A stretch of 19,005 nucleotides of DNA. It comes from UBA10133 sp964528565. GTDB taxonomy: Bacteria; Patescibacteriota; Microgenomatia; UBA1400; MFAQ01. The stretch covers positions 1 through 19,005 of the forward strand of contig CAZGSP010000063.1 in NCBI GenBank assembly GCA_964528565.1. Reading direction: 5' to 3'. This document shows, piece after piece, positions 1 to 6,278 of this stretch (position 1 is the first letter of the stretch; every line of letters starts with the position of its first letter). Below the pieces are notes generated by a model. That model did no database searches. It was not told the DNA's origin and saw only the letters and a program-made list of their open reading frames with translations. A program made the position numbers and the translations under genes.

Positions 1-43
1 AACGTGCCCGGCTTTGGTAGAATACCACTTGCACAACTTTTAT

Positions 44-262
44 ATGGCTAAAAACCAGATGACTGAGGTAAACGGAGTCGTCTCCGAGTCGCTACCCAAT
101 ATGCAGTTTAGGGTAACCCTCGATGACGGCAGAGAAATCTTGGCTCATCTTGCTGGTCGAATGCGACTCCATCGTATTCGCGTTATGCCCGGAGACAAAG
201 TCAAACTCGAAATGAGTGACTATGATCTGGACAAAGGCAGGATAGTTTATAGATCAAGCTAA
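44..262 (+). CDS. infA: Translation initiation factor IF-1
   Basis: The product is 72 residues, the usual IF-1 length, and forms a single S1-type OB fold. IF-1 binds the ribosomal A site on the 30S subunit during initiation. Visible family marks are the early E-V-N-G-V-V strand, the F-R-V-T-L-D-D-G segment, the H-L-A-G-R-M-R-L-H-R-I-R-V block and the P-G-D-K-V turn. I chose the ATG at 44, giving Met-Ala-Lys, over an in-frame TTG at 14, because the longer form adds ten residues the family lacks. No Shine-Dalgarno is visible. A TAGAAT at 18-23 could be a -10 box, but its -35 region lies outside the window. It heads the run of ribosomal genes and its position before rpmJ is the common bacterial order. 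Confidence 0.95.
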   Translation: MAKNQMTEVNGVVSESLPNMQFRVTLDDGREILAHLAGRMRLHRIRVMPGDKVKLEMSDYDLDKGRIVYRSS

Positions 263-310
263 TCTTCGTTTCCCTCTCAACAATAATTATTTAAATAAAC
301 TTAAACGCGC

Positions 311-424
311 ATGCGGGTTCAATCCTCTGTCAGACCTCGTTGCAAAAATTGCAAAATTATTAAACGCCATGGTAAGGTGTTGGTTATTTGTACCACCCCC
401 CGCCACAAACAGCGACAAGGATAA
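311..424 (+). CDS. rpmJ: 50S ribosomal protein L36 (bL36)
   Basis: This is a 37-residue protein of the large ribosomal subunit, the normal L36 length. The zinc-ribbon ligands are all present: Cys11, Cys14, Cys27 and His32, so it is the zinc-binding (C+) form. The start Met-Arg-Val and the basic C-terminus (Arg-His-Lys-Gln-Arg-Gln-Gly) fit the family. It sits between infA and rpsM, its standard place. The 48-base gap after infA is A/T-rich and has no Shine-Dalgarno before the ATG. The identification is firm because both the zinc pattern and the context agree. Confidence 0.95.
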   Translation: MRVQSSVRPRCKNCKIIKRHGKVLVICTTPRHKQRQG

Positions 425-439
425 ATAATACAGAAAACT

Positions 440-859
440 ATGCCTAGACTATCAGGTATCGACATCCCAAACGAAAAAAGAATTGATATTTCCCTGACCT
501 ACATTTTTGGCATCGGAGAAAAAGTAGCTCACGATATTCTTAAGATCGCCAAGGTTGACCCCAGTATCCGCACCAAGAACCTTACCGGTGAAGAGCTAAA
601 AAACATCCAGACAGCCATCGAAACCATGCCTACCGAAGGAGAACTAAGAAAGATCATCCGTGACAACATCGAAACCCTAAAACGGATCCAGGCTTATCGA
701 GGCACCAGGCACTCCATGGGACTCCCTGTTAGAGGCCAACGCACGAGAACCAACGCCCGAACCAGAAAAGGCAAGAGAAAGACCATCGGAGCTATCTCCA
801 AAGAGGCCGCCACTCCGACTCCCGCCGCCGCTCCTGTTAAGGCACCCGAAAAGAAATAA
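440..859 (+). CDS. rpsM: 30S ribosomal protein S13 (uS13)
   Basis: S13 lies at the head of the 30S subunit and contacts the P-site tRNA and the 50S bridge. The 139-residue product starts with Met-Pro-Arg-Leu-Ser-Gly-Ile-Asp-Ile-Pro, carries the helix-two-turns-helix region (Tyr-Ile-Phe-Gly-Ile-Gly) and the conserved R-G-x-R-H-x-x-G-L-P-V-R-G-Q-R-T block near residues 87-102, then the basic K-G-K-R-K tail. It is longer than the usual 115-125 residues because about 20 residues rich in Ala, Pro and Lys follow the basic tail. That extension looks disordered and is likely an adaptation of the lineage. There is no Shine-Dalgarno; the leader is A-rich. It is followed 10 bases later by rpsK. Confidence 0.96.
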   Translation: MPRLSGIDIPNEKRIDISLTYIFGIGEKVAHDILKIAKVDPSIRTKNLTGEELKNIQTAIETMPTEGELRKIIRDNIETLKRIQAYRGTRHSMGLPVRGQRTRTNARTRKGKRKTIGAISKEAATPTPAAAPVKAPEKK

Positions 860-869
860 TATCTAAAAA

Positions 870-1286
870 ATGGCAGAAACAAAACCAACCACCAAACCAA
901 TCGTTACCAAGGTCAAGAAGGCCTCCTTAATTCACTTCAAAGGTGGACAGGGAAAAATGTTCGTCAAATCAACCTTCAACACAACCTACGTTACCTTCAC
1001 CGACTCAAATGGCAATACTATCTGCTGGAGCTCGGCCGGTACCTGTGGTTTCAAGGGTGCCAAGCGCTCCACCCCCTTCGCCGCCACTACTATTATCGAA
1101 GAAGGTCTCAGAAAAGCCAAAACTCTAGGTATGACCAACGTTGACGCCTATCTCAAAGGACCGGGGCCGGGCAAAGACGCCGCCCTCAGAGTTTTAAAGA
1201 CATCCGGAGTCGAAATTAATATGTTGGCCGACACCACCCCGATACCTCACAACGGTTGCCGTCCCCGAAAACACCGAAGAGTCTAA
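870..1286 (+). CDS. rpsK: 30S ribosomal protein S11 (uS11)
   Basis: S11 sits on the platform of the 30S subunit near the mRNA exit site. The 138-residue product has a hydrophilic N-terminal extension of about 18 residues (Thr/Lys/Pro-rich), then the family core: F-V-K-S-T-F-N-T-T-Y-V-T, the S-S-A-G-T-C-G-F-K-G-A-K-R-S-T-P-F-A-A segment, G-P-G-P-G-K-D-A-A-L-R, and the C-terminal I-P-H-N-G-C-R-P-R-K-H-R-R-V. All diagnostic blocks are intact. The ATG is used without a Shine-Dalgarno. It lies between rpsM and rpsD as expected for this cluster. Confidence 0.97.
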   Translation: MAETKPTTKPIVTKVKKASLIHFKGGQGKMFVKSTFNTTYVTFTDSNGNTICWSSAGTCGFKGAKRSTPFAATTIIEEGLRKAKTLGMTNVDAYLKGPGPGKDAALRVLKTSGVEINMLADTTPIPHNGCRPRKHRRV

Positions 1287-1308
1287 TAATCAACTAAAAA
1301 CACACAAC

Positions 1309-1932
1309 ATGGCAAAATACATCGATCCCAAATGCAGACTCTGTCGAAGAGAAGGCGTCAAACTCTATCTCAAGGGTGTCCGTTGTTTGTCACCCAAATG
1401 TCCTATCGAAAAAAGAGGTGGCCAGGTACCGGGTCAGCATGGCAAGAAAAGAGCTAGAGGTCGTATCTCCGGTTACGGTATTCAGCTTCGGGAAAAACAA
1501 AAGGCCAAACGACTTTACGCCGTTTTGGAAAGCCAATTCCACGGTTACTACGAGCAGGCATTAAAGTCCCAAGGAAACACCGCCGAAGCTCTGATCCAGC
1601 TTTTGGAATCCCGCTTGGACAACATCTGCTATCGCTTGGGTTTTGTTTCTTCCCGTTCCCTCGCCCGTCAGCTTGTTACTCACGGCAACGTCCTTGTCGA
1701 CGGAAAAAGAGTCGACGTTCCTTCGTTTCAGACCAAGCCGGGGATGATCATTTCTCTGCCCGCCAACGCCGCCAAATTTGATTTTGTCGCCCCCAATCTA
1801 ATTGAAAAAAATGCTCCTGCCAAGTGGCTCTCCCGTGTTGGTACTCAGGGAAAAATTGACCGCATGCCCACCGCAGACGAAATCGGTTCGGATATTAAAA
1901 CCAATCTTATTATTGAGTTCTACTCAAGATAA
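1309..1932 (+). CDS. rpsD: 30S ribosomal protein S4 (uS4), zinc-binding form
   Basis: S4 is a primary 16S rRNA-binding protein that starts 30S body assembly; in many bacteria it also represses translation of its own operon. The product has 207 residues, the family's usual size. The N-terminus contains Cys9, Cys12, Cys26 and Cys31, the four zinc ligands of the C+ form. The S4 RNA-binding domain follows at about residues 97-160 (R-L-D-N-I-C-Y-R-L-G-F, S-R-x-L-A-R-Q-L-V-T-H-G). The C-terminus L-I-I-E-F-Y-S-R matches the family. It is 22 bases after rpsK and 25 bases before rpoA, with A-rich spacers and no ribosome binding site. Confidence 0.97.
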   Translation: MAKYIDPKCRLCRREGVKLYLKGVRCLSPKCPIEKRGGQVPGQHGKKRARGRISGYGIQLREKQKAKRLYAVLESQFHGYYEQALKSQGNTAEALIQLLESRLDNICYRLGFVSSRSLARQLVTHGNVLVDGKRVDVPSFQTKPGMIISLPANAAKFDFVAPNLIEKNAPAKWLSRVGTQGKIDRMPTADEIGSDIKTNLIIEFYSR

Positions 1933-1957
1933 ATTAATTAACAATTACTACATAAAA

Positions 1958-2863
1958 ATGTTAGAACCAAATTTCAAAATCACCATTAAGGACAAAAAAG
2001 AGATCAATACCGCTGAAGTCGTTATCGAACCGCTTCCTCAAAACTTTGGTCACACCATGGGCAATGCCCTTCGACGCGTTCTCTTAACCTCTCTTGAGGG
2101 AGGCGCCGCCGTCAGAGTTAAGATCGATGGGGTTTCTCATCAATTTTCTACCCTCACCGGTCTCCAGGAAGACATCGTCGAGTTCATTCTAAACTTAAAA
2201 ACTCTAAACTTTTTTGTCGATTCCGACGAGCCGGTAGACGTTAAGCTCAAAGTCTCCGGTGTCAAAGAGGTCAAGGCTTCCGACCTGGATTTACCTTCAA
2301 ACGTTACCGTCGCCAACGGGGACACCGTTCTGGCTCATCTTACCTCTCCCAAAGCCAAACTATCCGCCGTTATTACCGTCGCCAAAGGTCTTGGTTATGT
2401 TCCTTCCGAGGAAAATGCCACGAACGAAATTGGGGTGATCCCTCTGGACGCTTCCTTTTCGCCGGTCTTAAAAGCCAACTACACTATCGAAGCCGCTCGT
2501 GTGGGTCGTTCCAGTAACTACGACAAGGTCAGACTCACTTTGACCACGGATGGTACCATTACTCCGGGTGAAGCGGTTAAGAATGCCGCCCGGGTTCTCA
2601 CCGGTTTTTATGACTATGTGAACTCAGCCGAAGCATATATCATCGAGAAAAAGTCGGCTTCCGAAGTTGTCACCGCGGGATTCGTTGACGATCTGGATCT
2701 TCCCACGAGAGTCTTAAATGCCCTTAAGAAATCCGGAATTAATAAACTGGCCGACCTGAAAGCTCTCACCATGGGAGACTTGAAAAAAGTCAAAAACCTG
2801 GGAGAAAAATCAGCCATGCAAGTGGTTGAGAAAGCCGCCGAAAAAGGCGTAATTATTCAATAA
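1958..2863 (+). CDS. rpoA: RNA polymerase alpha subunit
   Basis: The alpha subunit dimerises to nucleate RNA polymerase assembly. The product has 301 residues, somewhat shorter than the ~310-330 usual. I chose the ATG at 1958 because an earlier in-frame ATG at 1802 lies inside rpsD and adds 52 unrelated residues. The N-terminal domain shows the dimerisation/beta-binding blocks (F-G-H-T-M-G-N-A-L-R-R-V-L-L-T-S-L-E-G and G-L-Q-E-D-I-V-E). A C-terminal domain is present at about residues 244-301. It keeps the Leu-Pro-Thr-Arg start of its first helix, where the Arg matches the DNA-contacting Arg265 of E. coli, and an N-L-G-E-K-S turn, so UP-element contact is plausible. rplQ follows after 3 bases. 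Confidence 0.97.
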   Translation: MLEPNFKITIKDKKEINTAEVVIEPLPQNFGHTMGNALRRVLLTSLEGGAAVRVKIDGVSHQFSTLTGLQEDIVEFILNLKTLNFFVDSDEPVDVKLKVSGVKEVKASDLDLPSNVTVANGDTVLAHLTSPKAKLSAVITVAKGLGYVPSEENATNEIGVIPLDASFSPVLKANYTIEAARVGRSSNYDKVRLTLTTDGTITPGEAVKNAARVLTGFYDYVNSAEAYIIEKKSASEVVTAGFVDDLDLPTRVLNALKKSGINKLADLKALTMGDLKKVKNLGEKSAMQVVEKAAEKGVIIQ

Positions 2864-2866
2864 CCT

Positions 2867-3313
2867 ATGGGACGTCGTCATTACTCAATCATCGCCAAGT
2901 TAAACCGGAATACCAAAGAGAGAAAATCTCTTTTCAGGGTTCAGTTAAAACAGCTAATCGAGCTGGGAAGCATAACCACTACCGTTACCAAGGCCAAGAT
3001 CATCAAGCGCTTGTTTGATAGACTGGCGGCCAAAGCCTCGGACAGGTCTCTCACTTCCCGTCGTCTGGTAGCGTCCGAGTTGGGTAGTCCCAAGAGTGCC
3101 AACAGACTTGTGGACCTTATTATTCCGGTGATGGGAGGAAGACGCAGTGGCTTTACCACGATTCAAAAAGTTGGTGTCAGACGTGGAGACTCAACCACCA
3201 CCGCCTCCATCAGCCTAATCGTTCCTCTACCGGAGACTCCCAAGAAAGAGGCCAAAGTTGTCAAGGAAGCACCCAAAAAAGAGATCAAGAAAGTAATTAA
3301 GAAAAAACCATGA
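2867..3313 (+). CDS. rplQ: 50S ribosomal protein L17 (bL17)
   Basis: L17 lies by the peptide exit tunnel of the 50S subunit. The 148-residue product has the family core in its first ~122 residues: L-N-R-N-T-K-E-R-K-S-L-F-R, the T-V-T-K-A-K-x-x-K segment, and M-G-G-R-R-S-G-F-T-T-I-Q-K-V-G-V-R-R-G-D. In bacterial L17 the start is typically M-R-H, here Met-Gly-Arg-Arg-His. The last ~26 residues are a Lys/Glu/Pro/Val-rich tail that standard L17 lacks. The gene starts 3 bases after rpoA. Its stop codon overlaps the start of rplM in an ATGA, which suggests translational coupling. Confidence 0.95.
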   Translation: MGRRHYSIIAKLNRNTKERKSLFRVQLKQLIELGSITTTVTKAKIIKRLFDRLAAKASDRSLTSRRLVASELGSPKSANRLVDLIIPVMGGRRSGFTTIQKVGVRRGDSTTTASISLIVPLPETPKKEAKVVKEAPKKEIKKVIKKKP

Positions 3314-3747
3314 AAACTACTACCTTAAAAGCCGGAGACATCACCCACAATTGGCATCTTATCGATCTCGAAGGTCAGATTCTTGGCCGCGTTGCCGTTA
3401 AGATCGCCACACTTTTGACCGGAAAAGGCAAGGCCCTCTCCGGCACCCATCTGGACAACGGCGACTTTGTCGTCGTCATCAATGCCGACAAATTTAAAGT
3501 CACCGGCAAAAAATTGACCGACAAAATCTATTACTCTCACTCCGGCTTCCCGGGCGGTTTCAAAGAGATTACCCTGGGTCAGTTGAAGGAAAAAAATCCT
3601 CGTAAGGTTATTGAAAAAGCCGTCAAGGGTATGCTTCCCAAGGACAAATTTCAACAGACCCGTCTGCGACGTCTCAAAGTATTCACCGACGCCATTCATC
3701 CCTACGCCGTCGAACTGGGTCTTGTTAAAAAAGAAGAAAAGAAATAA
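3310..3747 (+). CDS. rplM: 50S ribosomal protein L13 (uL13)
   Basis: L13 is an early-assembly 23S rRNA-binding protein. The product has 145 residues, the usual length. Family marks are the W-H-L-I-D-L-E-G-Q-I-L-G-R-V-A start, the central V-V-V-I-N-A-D-K block followed by G-K-K, the Y-Y-S-H-S-G-F-P-G-G motif, and A-V-K-G-M-L-P-K. The ATG overlaps the rplQ stop by four bases. rpsI follows after 2 bases; L13-S9 is a conserved gene pair whose proteins are made in equal amounts. The C-terminus ends in a short Lys/Glu run. Confidence 0.97.
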   Translation: MKTTTLKAGDITHNWHLIDLEGQILGRVAVKIATLLTGKGKALSGTHLDNGDFVVVINADKFKVTGKKLTDKIYYSHSGFPGGFKEITLGQLKEKNPRKVIEKAVKGMLPKDKFQQTRLRRLKVFTDAIHPYAVELGLVKKEEKK

Positions 3748-3749
3748 AT

Positions 3750-4229
3750 ATGGCACAAAAGCTATCCAAAAAATCAAAAATCGCCGTCAAACCCGTCAAG
3801 ACCGTTCCGGTCAAGAAGGGGACCCTGTCTATGCCCAAGGAGTTTTTCTCTGCGGTTGGTAGACGCAAGACCGCTATCGCCCGTGTTCGGATCTGGCCCG
3901 GTAAGCAAGAGCTGACCGTCAACGGCAAACCGATCTCGGCCTATTTCAAAGGCGAGACTTTCAAAAAAATCTATCAAGCCCCCTTCGCCGTTACCGAAAC
4001 CTTGGGTCAGTACACCGGTAGTATCAAAATCGCCGGCTCCGGTTTAATGTCCCAGGCAGACGCCATAGTTCATGGTCTCGCCCGCGCTTTGGTAAAGGCA
4101 AACTCGGACCAATACAAACAGATTCTTCGAGATAAAGGTTTCATTACCCGCGACTCACGAATGAAAGAAACCAGAAAAGCCGGACAGGGAGGTCGCGCCC
4201 GCGCCAAGAAACAAAGCCCGAAGCGTTAA
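3750..4229 (+). CDS. rpsI: 30S ribosomal protein S9 (uS9)
   Basis: S9 is in the 30S head, and its C-terminal tail reaches the P-site tRNA anticodon loop. The 159-residue product carries a Lys/Val/Pro-rich N-terminal extension of about 30 residues before the core. The core opens with A-V-G-R-R-K-T-A-I-A-R-V-R and contains the G-L-A-R-A-L segment, then R-D-S-R-M-K-E-T-R-K and the basic tail. The terminal Ser-Pro-Lys-Arg is close to the usual Ser-Lys-Arg; the final Arg that contacts tRNA is kept. Its stop codon directly abuts the stop codon of the convergent downstream gene, leaving no room for an intergenic terminator. Confidence 0.96.
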   Translation: MAQKLSKKSKIAVKPVKTVPVKKGTLSMPKEFFSAVGRRKTAIARVRIWPGKQELTVNGKPISAYFKGETFKKIYQAPFAVTETLGQYTGSIKIAGSGLMSQADAIVHGLARALVKANSDQYKQILRDKGFITRDSRMKETRKAGQGGRARAKKQSPKR

Positions 4230-5132
4230 TTAGCTCAGAAGATTTTTTTCCATTTCTTGATTCAATTCTGTGCTGGTCACCCCGTCTCTTTCGGCATCAA
4301 AATATCCTCCCATGATTCTCCCGGCCAGCACCGGCGCAAACTCCTTGGTATTCTTCTCGGTCCAGTTTGCTGTCTGCTTGAATTTATCCAAGAATGTCTC
4401 AGCCAAGTCCGGCCTTTTTAGTTTGGTGTATACCCGATGATAAAAATAGGCCACGTCATAAAACTTCAGTCCTCCCATCTGCGCCGCTTCACTGTCGATC
4501 AGATAGTAATTATTACTCTTGGTCTTCATTATCGCCCAGGGTGTAAAATCCCCATGGCTCGCCGCAATTTCGATATCTCCTTTTCTCTCTTTAATAAATC
4601 GAAGAAGTTTTTTGGTGTCCCTGTGGGAACTACTGGACCACTCCTCGGACATCTCCAACAATCTTTCCGGCCGGACCGTTTTTAAATATTCTTTGTCCTT
4701 CGGAAGCAAGCTTATGTCGGTAAGCTCCATGATATTTTTTGCGATCTTCGCCGCCGCCTCCAAGTCTTTTTCGGAAATACTCGTCTTCTTTTGGCCCGGT
4801 TCGGCCAATGGCTTGCCAAAAACAAATTCATCAACAAACCAGTATTTTCCCAAATAATAACCTTCATCAAATATTTTTGGTGTTGTAAAACACTTGAGAT
4901 ATTTTTTCCAGACGGAGTTGGCGTTTTCGTTAAATCCTCTTTCGTTTCTCGTTCTCTCACCGATCTCTTCCGTACAGGCAAGCTTCAGGAACAATCTCTC
5001 GTTTTCGTGCGAGATCTCACCCCTAACGTGTCTCCACGGTTGGTCCAGTTTACGAACCTTATACCCCAGGCTCTCGAAGTGCCTCCCCACCTCCTCCAGG
5101 TTCAGTTTTTCCGTCTTAATTTCACCCGTCAT
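4230..5132 (-). CDS. Aminoglycoside phosphotransferase (APH)-like kinase-fold protein
   Basis: The 300-residue product resembles the APH/choline kinase superfamily of small-molecule kinases; the substrate is unknown and drug resistance should not be assumed. Support comes from an N-lobe segment with a likely nucleotide-site lysine (L-F-L-K-L-A), a hinge-like W-F-V-D-E-F-V-F-G, the Brenner-type catalytic loop S-H-G-D-F-T-P-W at about residues 193-200, and the following L-I-D-S-E metal-binding Asp. The residue after Trp, normally Asn in the family's HGDxxxxN, is Ala here, so one metal ligand looks missing. A TATACT lies six bases before the ATG, and a GGAG overlaps the same gap. The gene is convergent with rpsI and divergent from the gene at 5211. 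The fold call is fairly sure; activity is uncertain. Confidence 0.72.
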   Translation of the reverse strand: MTGEIKTEKLNLEEVGRHFESLGYKVRKLDQPWRHVRGEISHENERLFLKLACTEEIGERTRNERGFNENANSVWKKYLKCFTTPKIFDEGYYLGKYWFVDEFVFGKPLAEPGQKKTSISEKDLEAAAKIAKNIMELTDISLLPKDKEYLKTVRPERLLEMSEEWSSSSHRDTKKLLRFIKERKGDIEIAASHGDFTPWAIMKTKSNNYYLIDSEAAQMGGLKFYDVAYFYHRVYTKLKRPDLAETFLDKFKQTANWTEKNTKEFAPVLAGRIMGGYFDAERDGVTSTELNQEMEKNLLS

Positions 5133-5138
5133 ATCTCC

Positions 5139-5144
5139 AGTATA
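5139..5144 (-). promoter_or_regulatory. Candidate -10 box of the APH-like gene
   Basis: On the minus strand the hexamer reads TATACT and is separated from the ATG by six bases (GGAGAT). Transcription would then start at about the A of the ATG, giving a leaderless mRNA. I see no convincing -35 hexamer at 16-18 bases upstream, so the call rests on the -10 match and on similar spacing at other genes in this window. Confidence 0.35.
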
Positions 5145-5152
5145 GCCTCACC

Positions 5153-5180
5153 TTGCATCCGTTGCCAGCTATGATAGAAT
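5153..5180 (+). promoter_or_regulatory. Candidate sigma-70-type promoter for the small unknown gene
   Basis: TTGCAT at 5153-5158 and TAGAAT at 5175-5180 are separated by 16 bases. The predicted start, near 5187, gives a leader of about 24 bases that includes the strong Shine-Dalgarno at 5198. The promoter sits in the 78-base gap between two divergent genes. Confidence 0.45.
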
Positions 5181-5197
5181 AGTCCCATAATCGTACC

Positions 5198-5205
5198 AAG
5201 GAGGT
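5198..5205 (+). promoter_or_regulatory. Strong Shine-Dalgarno deciding a TTG start
   Basis: AAGGAGGT is an eight-base match to the consensus anti-Shine-Dalgarno. It lies five bases before the TTG at 5211. The ATG at 5206 overlapping its edge is followed by TTT TGA and cannot start the gene. No other gene in this window has a comparable site. Confidence 0.8.
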
Positions 5206-5210
5206 ATGTT

Positions 5211-5624
5211 TTGAACGTTACCATCACCGTCAGCAATGTACCCGGAACCTTTTTCCCTCAGGAACAAGCCGTTAAAAGGCTGTTCGAGTTGATACATATG
5301 CATTATCATTGCTCCGCCAATCTCATCCTTAAAACCACCGGCGGATACGAGTGCGATGAAAATGGGAAATTGTCTCCCTCCAGGCCGGTAGAGGTGATTA
5401 TTGTACCGGCTATTATACCCGGCGAAAAAAAACCACAACTCAAAGATTTTTCCAAAGATGCTAGCGAGATTTGTCTCCAAGTAACAAATCTTCTGATGTC
5501 CGCCTCCTTAGGAGAATACTACTTTTACTATTCCCCTGTCATCAAAATAGTTGCTTGGGATCATCAAGAATATCTTTTCAGAAATGGTCAACTTTCCAAT
5601 ATTGATGAGTGGCGCGGAAGATGA
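5211..5624 (+). CDS. Small protein of unknown function, TTG start
   Basis: I do not recognise this 137-residue protein. It has no signal peptide or membrane segment and looks cytoplasmic. It has two short beta-rich stretches (N-V-T-I-T-V near the start; V-E-V-I-I-V-P-A-I-I-P around residues 61-71) and a Tyr/Phe-rich stretch around residues 103-110 (G-E-Y-Y-F-Y-Y-S) followed by I-K-I-V-A-W. It has three Cys and a central G-G-Y-E-C-D-E-N-G turn. TTG at 5211 is chosen because of the perfect Shine-Dalgarno five bases upstream. The gene has its own candidate promoter and is followed within five bases by a strong hairpin terminator, so it looks like a single-gene transcript. No frame alternative is better. 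The gene is likely real; its function is unknown. Confidence 0.7.
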   Translation: MNVTITVSNVPGTFFPQEQAVKRLFELIHMHYHCSANLILKTTGGYECDENGKLSPSRPVEVIIVPAIIPGEKKPQLKDFSKDASEICLQVTNLLMSASLGEYYFYYSPVIKIVAWDHQEYLFRNGQLSNIDEWRGR

Positions 5625-5628
5625 TCTT

Positions 5629-5653
5629 ATCCCCTCGTAAGAGGGGATTTTGT
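5629..5653 (+). terminator. Rho-independent terminator after the small unknown gene
   Basis: The arms ATCCCCTC (5629-5636) and GAGGGGAT (5641-5648) form an eight-pair stem around a GTAA loop, followed by a T-rich tail. It begins five bases after the stop of the upstream gene. Confidence 0.8.
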
Positions 5654-5655
5654 TG

Positions 5656-5661
5656 TATGAT
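5656..5661 (+). promoter_or_regulatory. Candidate -10 box of rnhB
   Basis: TATGAT lies directly after the terminator tail and seven bases before the ATG at 5669, which would make the rnhB mRNA leaderless. The -35 region falls inside the terminator hairpin and has no good match, so the promoter call is weak. Confidence 0.35.
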
Positions 5662-5668
5662 GACTTCG

Positions 5669-6244
5669 ATGAAAATCTGTGGCTTGGATGAATGCGGTCG
5701 GGGCGCCTTTGCCGGCCCCTTGGTTGCCGCGGCCGTAGTCATCAACACCGCTCCGGAATCGCTCCCGGCTCTTCTCCCTGCTCCGCTACGGGACAGCAAA
5801 AAATTAAGCGAGATCCAAAGGAACAATATTGTCTCGGTTTTGCCGGCGCTGCCCGTCACTTACTTGACCGAAGAAATATCCGTTTCGGAGATCAATGAGT
5901 ACGGTATGGGCTGGGCCAATAGACAGATCTTCGAAAGACTATTTACCCGTCTTAAAGCTACCATCTATATAGTCGACGGCAATCTGCGGTTTGAAAATCC
6001 TGCGGTCAGAACCTTGATCAAGGGGGACGATAAGTGTTTTCCGGTCATTCTGGCCGGTATTATCGCCAAGGTTCACCGGGACAATTTGATGTCCCGGCTT
6101 CATCTGGATTTTCCGGCCTACGGCTGGAACCTAAACTCCGGCTACGGCACGCCACATCATCTGAATGTCATTCAAACGATCGGGATTACTCCGCACCATC
6201 GCCTAAAATATGTGGAAACTTATCAAACGCACCACTCACATTGA
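5669..6244 (+). CDS. rnhB: Ribonuclease HII
   Basis: RNase HII cuts the RNA strand of RNA-DNA hybrids, notably at single ribonucleotides misincorporated into DNA. From the ATG at 5669 the product has 191 residues, in the family's range. The catalytic set is visible: Asp7-Glu8 in D-E-C-G-R-G, Asp103 in V-D-G-N, and Asp120 in K-G-D-D-K, followed by the I-I-A-K-V-H-R-D helix. The G-L-D-E-C-G-R-G motif has Cys where Ala is common. Earlier in-frame starts at 5657 and 5660 add only a few residues. I prefer 5669 because the product then begins just before the first core strand and a TATGAT sits seven bases upstream. The stop codon overlaps the -35 box of the next gene. Confidence 0.93.
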   Translation: MKICGLDECGRGAFAGPLVAAAVVINTAPESLPALLPAPLRDSKKLSEIQRNNIVSVLPALPVTYLTEEISVSEINEYGMGWANRQIFERLFTRLKATIYIVDGNLRFENPAVRTLIKGDDKCFPVILAGIIAKVHRDNLMSRLHLDFPAYGWNLNSGYGTPHHLNVIQTIGITPHHRLKYVETYQTHHSH

Positions 6245-6269
6245 CGGTCTTCTTTTTTCGGACTAAACT
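6241..6269 (+). promoter_or_regulatory. Promoter of the macroglobulin-like operon
   Basis: TTGACG (6241-6246) and TAAACT (6264-6269) are separated by 17 bases, the best -35/-10 pair in the window. The -35 box overlaps the rnhB stop codon. The predicted transcription start, near 6276, leaves only about three bases before the ATG at 6279, so the mRNA would be nearly leaderless. Confidence 0.6.
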
Positions 6270-6278
6270 GACTTATCC

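Noticed and set aside
14..43. Longer IF-1 starting at TTG 14
   Set aside because: It adds ten residues not found in IF-1, while the ATG at 44 gives the exact family length.
1802..1957. Longer RpoA starting at ATG 1802
   Set aside because: The extra 52 residues are the rpsD coding sequence in another frame, and the ATG at 1958 gives the normal alpha N-terminus.
3325..3777. 150-codon open frame on the minus strand opposite rplM
   Set aside because: It is fully antisense to a certain ribosomal gene, has no ribosome binding site or known family, and is explained by codon bias.
4230..5132. Antibiotic resistance gene
   Set aside because: The kinase-like fold is shared with many metabolic enzymes. 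No subgroup-specific motif is visible and one catalytic ligand is replaced.
5206..5214. ATG at 5206 with recoded TGA (as in SR1/Gracilibacteria)
   Set aside because: Reading through the TGA gives an unrelated frame that soon meets another TGA. Other genes here, such as rplQ and rnhB, end at TGA as a normal stop.
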